From positions 1 through 64,000 of the forward strand of contig JAUYTV010000045.1 of NCBI GenBank assembly GCA_030694985.1: a stretch of 64,000 nucleotides of DNA. Direction: 5' to 3'. The stretch is from Methanoregula sp. Lineage in GTDB: Archaea; Halobacteriota; Methanomicrobia; Methanomicrobiales; Methanospirillaceae. The notes beneath the pieces are model-generated. The model did no database searches. It had not been told where the DNA came from and worked only from the letters and a program-made list of their open reading frames with translations. The position numbers were made by a program, and so were the translations under genes. Below are positions 30,822 through 41,353 of this stretch, one piece after another (within the stretch, counting starts at the first letter, position 1; each line of letters begins with the position of its first letter).

Positions 30822-32132
30822 ATGTCTTATCTTCTGGAAATTCTTATCATCCTTATCCTGATTGCCCTCAACGGCCTCTTTGCCCTGTCGGAATTTGCCA
30901 TTGTCTCGGCCAGGAAATCACGGCTCCAGCAGCAGGCAGACGAAGGGGATAATCGGGCAGCTGTGGCACTCAGCCTTGCTGATGAACCAACATCGTTCCT
31001 CTCGACCATCCAGATCGGGATCACCCTTGTCGGCATCCTTGCTGGTGCATACGGAGGCGCCACCCTTGCCGGACAGCTCGCGCCATCGTTCTCGGTATAC
31101 CCGGTACTGGCACCGTACGCAGAAGTGCTCAGCATTACGCTAATCGTGCTTGTTATCACCTACCTGACCTTGATCTTCGGGGAACTCGTTCCAAAACGGA
31201 TTGCGCTCAACAATCCAGAAGCTATCGCATCTGTTGTTGCCCAGCCCATGCGGTCCCTTTCTGTTATCGCGTCGCCGCTCGTCTTCATCCTCAGCCGCTC
31301 AACTGAGGCAGTGCTCCGGATCCTGCGGGTCCGGAAAGGAGAGGAGCTCCCGATCACAGAAGAAGAGATTAAGATTATGATCGAGGAAGGAACCGAAGCC
31401 GGTGTATTCAAGAAGTCCGAACTGAGCATGGTTGAAGGTGTTTTTGACCTTGATAACCGCCATGTTGATTCCGTCATGACGCACCGCTCTAATCTTGTCG
31501 CTCTGGACCTGAATGATACAGATGAAGAGAATCTAAGGAAAATGACCGTGAGTGGCCGCTCGAATTTTCCGGTATATGAAGGAGATCTCGATAATATTGT
31601 CGGCATGGTCTCAGTAAAGGACGCTCTGGCAAGGATGGTGGATGGAGGAAAACCTGATATCAGGGCCTCAGTGACAAAACCACTCTTTGCTCCTGAATCC
31701 ATTACGGTCTTAAAGCTGCTCGAATCATTTAAGGGAACCGGCTTGCATTCCGCTCTGGTCACGGATGAGTACGGCAGTATCCGGGGCATCATTTCCCTGC
31801 ATGATGTCCTTGAAGCGATCGTAGGCAATGTCCGGACTCTCGGAGAACCGGTGGATTTGCCGGTTGTGGTGCGGGAGGATGGTTCGTGGCTGATCAACGG
31901 GGATACAACGATTGAAGACCTCAAGGACGTCCTTATGGTGGATTCCTTTTTGGAAGAAGAACAGGGACATTATCGTACCATTGCAGGTCTTATCATGTTT
32001 CTCATGGGAAAGATCCCACAAACGGGTGCTTTCTTTGAAACCGGAGGACTGCGGTATGAGGTCGTGGATATGGATGGCAATCGGATCGACAAAGTGCTGG
32101 TTACACGGATTATGCCCAAAAATTCTGATTAA
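30822..32132 (+). CDS. CNNM/CorC-type (DUF21-CBS-CorC_HlyC) membrane protein
   Basis: 'ALNGLFALSEFAIVSARKSRLQQQA', CBS region 'RSNFPVYEGDLDNIVGMVSVKD', C-terminal 'WLINGDTTIEDLKDVL'. Confidence 0.92.
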   Translation: MSYLLEILIILILIALNGLFALSEFAIVSARKSRLQQQADEGDNRAAVALSLADEPTSFLSTIQIGITLVGILAGAYGGATLAGQLAPSFSVYPVLAPYAEVLSITLIVLVITYLTLIFGELVPKRIALNNPEAIASVVAQPMRSLSVIASPLVFILSRSTEAVLRILRVRKGEELPITEEEIKIMIEEGTEAGVFKKSELSMVEGVFDLDNRHVDSVMTHRSNLVALDLNDTDEENLRKMTVSGRSNFPVYEGDLDNIVGMVSVKDALARMVDGGKPDIRASVTKPLFAPESITVLKLLESFKGTGLHSALVTDEYGSIRGIISLHDVLEAIVGNVRTLGEPVDLPVVVREDGSWLINGDTTIEDLKDVLMVDSFLEEEQGHYRTIAGLIMFLMGKIPQTGAFFETGGLRYEVVDMDGNRIDKVLVTRIMPKNSD

Positions 32133-32481
32133 ACTACCCTGACCCGAGTGTTAAATACCCTACCGGCAGGAAACTTGGGCAGTATAAATGATTCATTCGG
32201 AGGTTGGGGGAAAAAACCACGCATACAATGAGTATTTACATTGAAGAAGATTTTTTGTAACATGGCAACTAACGATGAAAAAAACTCTTAAATTTTGAGA
32301 TGTTTACTTATAGGCCAGGAGAAATACTCTGTAAAAAAATTTCATCGTATAGGGACCGTGAGAAATATCTTGGTAAAATCTAAAGCATTAAAAAAAAGAG
32401 GTTCTTCGTCATTTACTATGGGTTGACAAAGAAGACTAAATGCTATTTTGAATGGGTTAGATTATAAAGACAGGGGCTAAT

Positions 32482-32545
32482 GCTCCTATATCTCCTGAAC
32501 ACGATGAACGCCGCCGCCCCCAGTCGGGGCGCCCCCGCGGCGCTT
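32482..32545 (-). repeat. GC-rich stem-loop element, copy 1 (minus strand)
   Basis: Minus-strand 'CGCCGCGGGGGCGCCCCGACTGGGGGCGGCGGCG': nested stems CGCCGC/GCGGCG and CGCCCC/GGGGCG; related copy at 62331-62380 on plus strand. Confidence 0.6.
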
Positions 32546-33251
32546 TTAATGAGTAAATGTTAAACCGCATTGCCCCGCCGTACCTAAAGAGAGACCATGA
32601 GGCGGGGAACCCTCACATTTATTTTTGAACTGTATCTTACCCACACAAAAAGTCGGCGAGCCAAAAAAAATTGAATATTTTCCTCGGATATGTAAATATC
32701 TGTTGAAAAATACCGTTCTTCTCCTGCCTTGTTTGCCAAAACCAGCACGTCAGAAAATGAATGTCATATTCGCTTTCCAGCAGCCTTTTTTTGCTCTATT
32801 GGGCCAAACGAGGTGAAAAAAATCGCATCAGTTTAAGACCTTTGGCGACCAATAGCAGAGGGATATACCTACAGCATTTTGACATTTGTGGCGATTTTTT
32901 TCCGTATTTTCCACATGACCCTAAACGGACGGTTTTTCGGAGTTTTCTGGTACAGACCGTACTGTCGGAGAGAGAAAAGAAGCCTGAAATGGACGTATCC
33001 ATGTTAAGCCTCCACCATGAATAGCAAGAATGATAACCTATAAGAAATAACGATTGTGATTTGAATACAAAGTGCCCGTTAAAAAAAGTGCCCTCCGCTA
33101 AAAAGGTGTGGCATATTTCTACAGAAATGCTGCTTTCTTCGGGAAAATGATTGAAAACCGGAATTATGCCAGGATATTGGCAAGCGGTTTTTTTCAAGTA
33201 TCCAGATGATTGCCTCAAGTCGTATTACCCATATTGATCAGGAATGATGTT

Positions 33252-34097
33252 ATGATTACCGAATTCATCACCACGTATTACATCGATCCCATCCGGTATG
33301 GCCAGCCCTATAATGTTGTAGACACCCTGACGTATGCAATTATTCTCATTGCTGCGGTGTTTCTTATCTACCGCTGGTTTAACCGCACCGGCTTTCCATT
33401 GGACGGGAAGTTTGTCCTTGCCACAGTTCCATTCATCATTTTTGGCGGACTCCTGCGGGTGGTTGAAGACACCGGATTCATTACATCCGATCTTCATTTT
33501 CTCCTCATCACACCGCTGATTTTTTTTGTAATGTTCTTTTTTACAATCGCGGCATTGTTCATTTCACGGACCCTTGAACGAGCCAAAATAATCACTTCGT
33601 ATCAGATTATGTATGCCGGTATCGGGACGGTGAGTTGTCTTATCGCTGCCACATTCCTGACGTGGTTCGGGCTTACGTACACACAGATATCGGTCAGTAT
33701 CCTTCTCACTATCCTTGCACTTGCCATTGTCACTTCTGGTGCAGTCTGGGGATTCATGCGGTACGTTCTAAAATGGGAATATGCAAGTGATCCGCTGTAT
33801 TGTGTCCTTATCTTCGGCCAGATGCTGGATGCAAGCGCCACGAGTTATGGTATCGATCTGCATTCCATTGTCTACACAGAATCGCATGTTGTTGGGGGAG
33901 CCCTTATCGCATGGACCGGAACGGCATTTTCGATGTTCCCACTGAAACTTGCAGTTTTGTTTCCCGCTGTATACATCCTACAGCATTACCGGAAGGAAGC
34001 TCAACCGGTCCTCTGGCACCTGATCCTGCTTGCCATGATCATTGTGGGATTTGGACCGGGTGTGAGGGGGATGATCAGGATGGTATTGTTTATCTGA
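33252..34097 (+). CDS. DUF63 family membrane protein
   Basis: 'FVLATVPFIIFGGLLRVVEDTGFI', multi-TM archaeal family; ORF extends to 33210, ATG at 33252. Confidence 0.8.
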   Translation: MITEFITTYYIDPIRYGQPYNVVDTLTYAIILIAAVFLIYRWFNRTGFPLDGKFVLATVPFIIFGGLLRVVEDTGFITSDLHFLLITPLIFFVMFFFTIAALFISRTLERAKIITSYQIMYAGIGTVSCLIAATFLTWFGLTYTQISVSILLTILALAIVTSGAVWGFMRYVLKWEYASDPLYCVLIFGQMLDASATSYGIDLHSIVYTESHVVGGALIAWTGTAFSMFPLKLAVLFPAVYILQHYRKEAQPVLWHLILLAMIIVGFGPGVRGMIRMVLFI

Positions 34098-34250
34098 CAT
34101 CCCCCGTAAGTTTGGGAAATGACAGACTATCACGATGTGCTGGAAGCGAACAGAACACTGTTGTGCATTTCCATTCACCGTTTGGGGATTTTTGGAGTAC
34201 CCCTGTTTTTTAATGAACACATAGTCTGGTGAAACAAAAAAGGTACTGTC

Positions 34251-34343
34251 ATGAGTGATATTCTTATTCTGATAGCACTTCTTGCGTGCATTGTATTCAT
34301 CGTTTCAGGAAAGGCAAAGAAATATGCAAAAAGTATCGGATAG
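34251..34343 (+). CDS. Small hydrophobic peptide (30 aa)
   Basis: ATG..TAG: MSDILILIALLACIVFIVSGKAKKYAKSIG; purine-rich upstream sequence. Confidence 0.35.
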   Translation: MSDILILIALLACIVFIVSGKAKKYAKSIG

Positions 34344-34380
34344 ATACTCATCGTCGTTAATCTCCTGATTAGAAGTCCCC

Positions 34381-35035
34381 GTGTATCTTACTTTTGGTAA
34401 TTTTCTTTACATGGCGATTGCAGTTTTGCCTGTGCCGTTTCTAGCAATCACTATCCTGCATCTCATTTCAGACAATCCGATGGCCTTACAGATGTCAAAC
34501 GCAGGCGCTTTCGCCACACTCATCTAAATTCCATTTGCTTTTGTTCCATTGTATCATGATACCCTCATATATGGGGTTGTCCAGCAGGTAGTCTGGCTGC
34601 TCCATGTCACCAGCCATGACGCCCGGCGTGAAGGATGCAATATCATCATGCAGAACGGGTTTTCGATCGAGATAATTCCTAAATGTACTGGCATAATGGC
34701 GATGGCGATTTTGCTTGGGGGTTGCAACCGGGGTACGAGATTTCTCGTTTATACAGGGAATTAACACAATCCTCATCATTGTCCCTACCATTTAAATTCT
34801 TAATATCCTCTGAGTTCCCGGCATTATTATCACATGGTCAGACCCGTGGTTTGCTATCCTCCCGGACCCCACAGGCACGATAAAATTTAGTCTTGGTTAT
34901 GCCAGTTTTTTTCTGGGAGCATAATGAGTTCTCTGAAAAACTTTTACTCGTGGTGCTGGTAATCATAACCTTATGGCTTTTTTTTGGATCGTCCCGCTGC
35001 CCGCTGAATTCGCCTGCGATCTGGTGACAATCTGC
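34381..35035 (+). pseudogene. Decayed archaeosortase/exosortase-family gene
   Basis: Conceptual fragments with in-frame stops/frameshifts: 'SNAGAFATLI*IPFAFVPLYHDTLIYGVVQQVVWLLHVTSHDA...NGFSIEIIPKCTGIMAMAI', 'GINTILIIVPTI*ILNIL*VPGIIITWSDPWFA', 'FFWIVPLPAEFACDLVTIC'. Confidence 0.6.
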
Positions 35036-35129
35036 AGTTTTTAATTCTTACGGAATTTCTGTATGCGGATAGAACCATTCTTCCATCGGCAATCCTTTAT
35101 CTTAACAGTAGTAATTTTTAAATTTAATT

Positions 35130-35351
35130 ATGAAATGTCCGGCACACGGTATTGACCTGCTCATGGGTGATCGATTGACTGTACACATCGACTACTGCCC
35201 CAAGTGCCGTGGGATCTGGTTTGCGAACGGCAAACTCGACAAACTACTTAAAAGTTCCACAACAGAGCCTGATAAAACAAAACAGAACCGACTGAGTAAA
35301 GAAGACAATGTTGGCAGGATTGGTGGATTCCTGATTGAAACTTTCAATTGA
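35130..35351 (+). CDS. zf-TFIIB-like zinc ribbon protein
   Basis: 'MKCPAHGIDLLMG...IDYCPKCRGIWFANGKLDKLL'. Confidence 0.75.
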   Translation: MKCPAHGIDLLMGDRLTVHIDYCPKCRGIWFANGKLDKLLKSSTTEPDKTKQNRLSKEDNVGRIGGFLIETFN

Positions 35352-35469
35352 TTGCACGAATATTTTTTTAAATTTCACTAAGAGAAATACTCATCTAAAA
35401 CACACACCTCTCTCCCTCGCGATCATATAATCCGGCCTCAACAGACTACACAAAAAGAACGTATGCCCG

Positions 35470-37011
35470 ATGAATTCACTCAGCCCATCCCCAAAACTTT
35501 CAAAAGATGAGGTTGAGCAGGGATTATCCAATATTATTTTCGATGGGATTACCACCCACACCTTTGTCACCCTGACCAGTGGTATCTTCCTTATTGCATT
35601 TGCTCTTGAACTTGGGGCACCAAATATTGTGATCGGTCTTCTTGCGGCAATCCCACCGCTTGCCGAGCTGGTGCAAATCCCGGCTGTAGGACTTATTGAG
35701 AAATTCCGGAACCGGCGTTTCATCACGATTGTAACATCAGTCATGTCACGCGGGCTCTGGATTATAATAGCCGTCATTCCATTCCTGTTCTCTCAGCAGA
35801 TTGGGATTTATTGCCTCATCTGTTTCCTGTTCCTGTACTCATGTATCTCATCTGTCAAGCACTGCTGCTGGAAATCATGGATGAAAGATCTCATTCCGGA
35901 TGAGATTCTTGGCTTGTTCTTCTCGCGCAGGATGGCACTTTCGTTTGCGCTTGCAACGGTACTCAGCCTGTGTGCCAGTTTCTTTCTCAATATCTGGCAG
36001 AGCGACAGTCTGCGGACGCCGGTTTATGGCTACTCGTTCATTTTTCTTGCCGGAAGCCTTATCGGTCTTGCAGGAACCTACTTCCTGATCAAAACACCCG
36101 AGCCACGGATGATAACAACCCCCGGTATTCCGCTCAGGCAACGGTTAACGGAATGGTATTCGGATACAAATTTCAGGAACCTGATTATTTTTTTGAGTCT
36201 CTGGAGCTTTGCAGTCAATCTTGCCGCACCTTTCATGACCGTGTACCTGTTAACACGCTTATCGCTTGACATTACCATCGTCATCCTCTTGTCTATTGTG
36301 AGCCAGATATGCAGCATCATGTCATTCCCCCTCTGGGGTTCAATAACCGACCGGTTCAGCAACAAGTCCGTGCTCAGCATAGCCGGCCCCCTGTTCCTGC
36401 TCTGTTTCCTTGCACTGACATTTACTAACCTGCCTGAACCCCACGCAGTGACATTTCCGCTTCTGCTCATCATCCATATCATCATGGGGGTTTCTACAGC
36501 TGGCGTTACCCTTGCTGCCGGAAACATCGGCCTGAAACTGGCACCGAAAGGATCTGCTACTTCCTATCTTGCGGGTATCAGTATATTCACAGCACTGGCT
36601 GCCGGGATATCACCGATCATCGGGGGATATTTTGTCGATCACCTTGCCGAATGCGAATTATCTTGGAACCTGACCTGGCGGAGTCCTAACCTCCAGATCA
36701 CTATCCCGACCCTCCATCTCCAGCACTGGGATTTTTTCTTTGTCTTTGCATTCCTGATCGGTCTGTATTCTATCCACCGTCTCTCGTATGTTCAGGAACA
36801 GGGAGAAGTTGATGAGCCAATCTTCATCCCCTCCCTTATTGCCTATGGTAGGGACATGCGGAACTTCTCAACTGCCGGCGGAATCAGGAATCTTCTGCGG
36901 TTCCCCATGAATGACATTGATATTCAGTCCGACAATAATGCTTTGCAGTGCCGTCTGGGCCAGAATCTGCAAGAAGTCGCAGATGATGACAGGAAAACGG
37001 GTAAACGGTAA
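35470..37011 (+). CDS. MFS transporter
   Basis: 12-TM-like pattern, 'GAPNIVIGLLAAIPPLAELVQIPAVGLIEKFRNRR'. Confidence 0.82.
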   Translation: MNSLSPSPKLSKDEVEQGLSNIIFDGITTHTFVTLTSGIFLIAFALELGAPNIVIGLLAAIPPLAELVQIPAVGLIEKFRNRRFITIVTSVMSRGLWIIIAVIPFLFSQQIGIYCLICFLFLYSCISSVKHCCWKSWMKDLIPDEILGLFFSRRMALSFALATVLSLCASFFLNIWQSDSLRTPVYGYSFIFLAGSLIGLAGTYFLIKTPEPRMITTPGIPLRQRLTEWYSDTNFRNLIIFLSLWSFAVNLAAPFMTVYLLTRLSLDITIVILLSIVSQICSIMSFPLWGSITDRFSNKSVLSIAGPLFLLCFLALTFTNLPEPHAVTFPLLLIIHIIMGVSTAGVTLAAGNIGLKLAPKGSATSYLAGISIFTALAAGISPIIGGYFVDHLAECELSWNLTWRSPNLQITIPTLHLQHWDFFFVFAFLIGLYSIHRLSYVQEQGEVDEPIFIPSLIAYGRDMRNFSTAGGIRNLLRFPMNDIDIQSDNNALQCRLGQNLQEVADDDRKTGKR

Positions 37012-37138
37012 GTTCCGGTGGATTTCTTTAATATAGTTCTGAAAATTTCCGTGGTTTTTTACCGGGATGGACATAAGGGATTATATAGTGCCATGTTTTA
37101 TACCCATTGAGCAAAATGCCATGTGACAACTGATTGAA

Positions 37139-38680
37139 ATGGTTTTACTGATGTCAGTAATTTATGTCGATGACGGACCAGATCTCCTGGACATCGGCAA
37201 ATTGTTACTCGAGCGGTCCGGTTTTTTTTCTGTAACTACGGCACAGTGCGCACCGGATGCAATCCGGTCACTTGAACAGGGAAGATTTGATGCAATCATC
37301 TCTGATTACCAGATGCCTGGCATGAACGGGATCCAGTTCCTTACTCATGTGCGATCACGCTTTGGATCGATTCCGTTCATTCTCTTCACCGGCAGGGGGT
37401 GTGAAGAGGTAGTTATCGAAGCCATTAATAACGGGGCTGATTTTTACCTTCAGAAAGGTGGAAATCCTCTCCCAATGTTTGCCGAACTCGCACAAAAAAT
37501 TAAGATAGCAGTTGAAAAGCAAAAAACGATAGTAAGCATCCATAAACAAACAATAGTTCTGGAAGAGCGGGTCAAGGAACTGAACTGCCTGTACCGTTTT
37601 GCTGAAGCCATCAATAAACCCGGTGTTCCTTTAGATGCGATGCTTCAGGACTGTGTCGATCTCCTGCCATCAGGGTACAACCATCCTGAGTACACCAACG
37701 TCAGGGTTGTCTACCTGGAAAAAGAGTACACAACAACCGGCTTTAAGAAATCCGTCTGGAACCAGAACGCTCCTATAATACTAAATGGCGAGTGCGTGGG
37801 CACTGTTGAGGTCTCATACACCGGGGAATGGGCAGACCGGACAAAAGAACCATTCCTTGCAGAAGAAAATTCTTTCCTCAATGGTATTGTGCAGCTTCTA
37901 AAAAACTGTATAGCTCTGAAAATCGCCTCCGGACCTCTCAAAAAAATCGGCAGGAATCAGGAGATTGTAATTAGCGGGGGGATCTCCGGGCTTCCTGATC
38001 CCGGTCAGTTGTTGACAAGTGAGCGGACCCTGCGCCTTGCTGCTGAAAAAGATCTCCATGAATTACAGGAACAAAAAGAAATTCTGCTCAGTGAGATCCA
38101 GAACCGTGTCAAGAACAACCTGCGGGCGGTTCATAGACTGCTGGATCTTCAGTCCAAATATATACGGGACGAAAAGGTCTTAAAAGCACTTCATGAAAGC
38201 CAGAACAGGATAAGAGCTATGGCACTTGTCCATGAAATACTGTATCAGTCTCCCGAAATTACCAACATTGATCTCGATACGTATGTCAATACTCTGGCAA
38301 AAAACCTGTTTGAGTTTTACGGGATCAAAGAACAGAGAATCTCTTTACAGACCGATATCCCTGAAATTTTTTTAAATGTCAACTCGGCAATACCTGTCGG
38401 CCTTATTGTCAATGAACTGATGTCTAATTCTCTTAAACATGCATTTCCCAGTAAAAACAATGGTGAGATATTCATCAAAGTCCGGAAAAAGAATCATACA
38501 CTCTCTATGCTCTTCCGGGACACCGGAATTGGCATTCCAAAGGATCTGAACTGGCGCGATACAAAATCACTGGGATTACGGATGGTTTTTTCTCTTGTGG
38601 AACAGATGAAGGGTAATATCGGACTTGACCGCAGCAGGGGAACGGAATTTTCCATGGTGCTGGAGGAGAAGAAACCGTAA
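37139..38680 (+). CDS. Response regulator receiver - HisKA_2-type histidine kinase-like protein
   Basis: REC: 'IYVDDGPDLLDIG', 'IISDYQMPGMNG', 'FTGRG'; kinase: 'LLSEIQNRVKNNLRAV', 'NELMSNSLKHAF', 'DTGIGIPKDL'. Confidence 0.88.
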   Translation: MVLLMSVIYVDDGPDLLDIGKLLLERSGFFSVTTAQCAPDAIRSLEQGRFDAIISDYQMPGMNGIQFLTHVRSRFGSIPFILFTGRGCEEVVIEAINNGADFYLQKGGNPLPMFAELAQKIKIAVEKQKTIVSIHKQTIVLEERVKELNCLYRFAEAINKPGVPLDAMLQDCVDLLPSGYNHPEYTNVRVVYLEKEYTTTGFKKSVWNQNAPIILNGECVGTVEVSYTGEWADRTKEPFLAEENSFLNGIVQLLKNCIALKIASGPLKKIGRNQEIVISGGISGLPDPGQLLTSERTLRLAAEKDLHELQEQKEILLSEIQNRVKNNLRAVHRLLDLQSKYIRDEKVLKALHESQNRIRAMALVHEILYQSPEITNIDLDTYVNTLAKNLFEFYGIKEQRISLQTDIPEIFLNVNSAIPVGLIVNELMSNSLKHAFPSKNNGEIFIKVRKKNHTLSMLFRDTGIGIPKDLNWRDTKSLGLRMVFSLVEQMKGNIGLDRSRGTEFSMVLEEKKP

Positions 38681-38995
38681 TTTTCTTGGGATCAATCCAA
38701 AAAACAGTAACGTTTACTATGAGCGTCCCTTGTCATAATAATTCCCGCCCAATCATTAGCCACATTCTAGACCCGTCCGACAGAAAATGGATTTAACATG
38801 ATTAATTATTAATAATAGCGGGGAATATTAAGTTATGATGTACCATCTTTTGGATCCCGGCACAATCAGACCTGGGCGGGTACATGTCGCAATGACTAAG
38901 CGGCAGCTTTTCTTCAGTAGATAATAATCTGGAAATTTTGTATCGTCAAATGACAGAACCTGCAAGAGGGTTCTGACTAAAATTTCAGGTGCATT

Positions 38996-39442
38996 ATGGG
39001 AATGATTTCGGATAAAATGGCTGATGAATGGGATAGTGCCCTCCCAAAAACGGATGGGATATACTGTCTCATCGAAAAAACAATGGAAAGCAGGAGTTCA
39101 AAAGTGCGGATCTGGGCAATCACAGCCCTCGGAAACAGCAAAGATCCCCGTGCAGTCAGGTCTTTAATTGACTGCTGCCAGGACCAGAACCCGGAGATCC
39201 GGCTTCGTGCAATTGAAGGATTGCAAAGCCTAAGAAGTGGTCGGGCAGTAAGTGTCCTTATCGACCGCCTCAGGGATAAGGAAGAACTGCCGGAAACCCG
39301 GCAGCGGGCCGCTGCTGCGCTGGCCACCATCAGAAGTTTTGGCGCGATTCGGGAACTGAATGAACGGCATGCAGATACTGAAGAAGATAGTGCGTTGCGC
39401 ATCTTCATCGGCAGTGAGCTGGACAGGGTGCACCAATGGTAA
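38996..39442 (+). CDS. HEAT repeat protein
   Basis: Repeats 'VRIWAITALGNSKDPRAVRSLIDCCQDQNPEIRLRAIEGLQSLRSGRAVSVLIDRL'. Confidence 0.8.
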   Translation: MGMISDKMADEWDSALPKTDGIYCLIEKTMESRSSKVRIWAITALGNSKDPRAVRSLIDCCQDQNPEIRLRAIEGLQSLRSGRAVSVLIDRLRDKEELPETRQRAAAALATIRSFGAIRELNERHADTEEDSALRIFIGSELDRVHQW

Positions 39443-39613
39443 GCACTGGTGTCATTACGGCACCAGTTCATTCTTTTTTAAGATCGGGTTCTCCACTCAA
39501 AAACGCATGTACAGTCGCGTTTCAGCAATGGACTCGAAAGAGCAATGAGACCCGCGATGATTTATGTGTGGTTCAACCGATCGAATTTCTGAATGTCCCA
39601 AAGAGGTTGACCT

Positions 39614-41353
39614 GTGTACACTAAACATCCTCACAAAATCAGCATCACGGATACAACACTCCGCGATGCTCACCAGTCACTCATGGCAACCCGACTCCGT
39701 ACAGAGGATATGCTCCCCCTTGCACGGGAACTTGACACATGTGGTTTTTTTTCTGTTGAAGCATGGGGAGGCGCCACTTTCGATACCTGCATACGATTCT
39801 TAAATGACGATCCCTGGGATCGTCTCCGATCCCTCAAGGCCGAGCTGAAACAGACACCTATCCAGATGCTCCTCCGTGGACAGAACCTTGTCGGGTACCG
39901 TCATTACCCGGACGACGTTGTCGACAAATTCGTTACAACGGCTCATAACAGTGGTGTGGATATATTCCGGGTCTTTGACGCCCTGAATGATATCCGCAAC
40001 ATGACGCAGTCGATGAAACAGATAAAAAATGTCGGCGCCCACCTACAGGGCACCATATCCTACACAACGAGCCCGGTACACAACACAAAAACATTCATCG
40101 AGATGGCAGGGGAACTCTACTCGCACGATTGTGATTCCATCTGCATCAAGGATATGGCCGGGCTCATCATGCCAAACGCCACACAGGATCTGATTACCGG
40201 CATTAAAAAAGCAGTAGATGTAAAGATCAGCCTGCACAGCCATTGCACGAGCGGGATTGCTCCCCTGAGTTACCAGGCTGCGATCGATGCCGGTGTTGAT
40301 ATTCTTGATACCGCAATGTCGCCGTTCTCAATGGGTACATCCCAACCGCCGACAGAAAGTATTGTTGCATCACTCATGGGCACGCCGGGCGATACCGGCA
40401 TCGACCTGATTAAACTTCGTGCGGTCCGTAATACCTGCATGAATATCCGAAAAAAATATGCCGGTCTTATTAACCCGATATCAGAACGTGTTGACAGCGA
40501 TGTCCTCATCTACCAGCTTCCCGGAGGAATGATCTCAAATCTTGTATCCCAGTTGGCGGAACAAAATGCCCTCAACCGGATGGATGAAGTGCTTGCAGAA
40601 ATTCCAAGGGTTCGTAAAGAACTCGGATACCCTCCGCTTGTCACTCCCACCAGCCAGATTGTCGGCACACAGGCAGTTCTCAATGTCTTAGCTGGTGGAG
40701 AACGATACCGAACGGTGACACAGGAGGTCAGGGACTATGTCCATGGGCTCTACGGGAAACCCCCTGCGTTGGTCGACGAAGAGATCCGGAACCTGATCAT
40801 CGGTAATGATCCGGTGGTTACCGTCCGCCCGGCAGACCTGCTCGAACCCGCGTATGAAAAAATGAGAGGTAATGCAGAGAAGGCCGGGCTGATAAAAAAA
40901 GAGGAGGATGTGCTCACGTATATCCTCTACCCGGCCATTGCCCCTGCATTCCTCAAGGGGGAGAAAAAAGCCGAAGAGCTGCCGAAAAAAGAATCCCTTC
41001 CCAGTCAGTCGGGAGGGATTTCGGATCAGATGGAGGTGGAGGTGGATGGGGAGGTCTTCTCGGTCCGCATCGTATCTGTTGGCGGGAGCAAAGTTGTAGT
41101 GGCGGGAATCACACCACAAAAGATCCCACAAGGAGATGTTACCGGGGGCATTAAGAGCAACATGCAGGGTATGGTGCTCAAAGTCATGATCAGCAGGAAT
41201 GCTGCCGTAAAGAAGGGCGATACCCTGCTGGTTCTTGAAGCAATGAAGATGGAAAACCCGATCCACAGTCCCGTTGATGGGAAAGTCACTGAGATCTTTG
41301 TTGATACCGGAGATACGGTACAGAACGGTGATGTTCTGGTGGTGGTGCAATGA
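39614..41353 (+). CDS. pycB: Pyruvate carboxylase subunit B / oxaloacetate decarboxylase alpha-type with biotinyl domain
   Basis: 'ITDTTLRDAHQSLMATRLRTEDMLPLA', biotin site 'VLEAMKMENPIHSPVDGKV'. Confidence 0.92.
   Translation: MYTKHPHKISITDTTLRDAHQSLMATRLRTEDMLPLARELDTCGFFSVEAWGGATFDTCIRFLNDDPWDRLRSLKAELKQTPIQMLLRGQNLVGYRHYPDDVVDKFVTTAHNSGVDIFRVFDALNDIRNMTQSMKQIKNVGAHLQGTISYTTSPVHNTKTFIEMAGELYSHDCDSICIKDMAGLIMPNATQDLITGIKKAVDVKISLHSHCTSGIAPLSYQAAIDAGVDILDTAMSPFSMGTSQPPTESIVASLMGTPGDTGIDLIKLRAVRNTCMNIRKKYAGLINPISERVDSDVLIYQLPGGMISNLVSQLAEQNALNRMDEVLAEIPRVRKELGYPPLVTPTSQIVGTQAVLNVLAGGERYRTVTQEVRDYVHGLYGKPPALVDEEIRNLIIGNDPVVTVRPADLLEPAYEKMRGNAEKAGLIKKEEDVLTYILYPAIAPAFLKGEKKAEELPKKESLPSQSGGISDQMEVEVDGEVFSVRIVSVGGSKVVVAGITPQKIPQGDVTGGIKSNMQGMVLKVMISRNAAVKKGDTLLVLEAMKMENPIHSPVDGKVTEIFVDTGDTVQNGDVLVVVQ

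Noticed and set aside
32380-32470. Possible transposase remnant ('GLTKKTKCYFEWVRL' in one frame)
   Set aside because: Too short, stop-rich and without a convincing family motif or terminal repeats.
32509-32542. GC-rich block considered as a CRISPR repeat or simple terminator
   Set aside because: No regular repeat-spacer array; GC stem is not followed by a T-tract in a terminator-like arrangement, and a related copy exists elsewhere.
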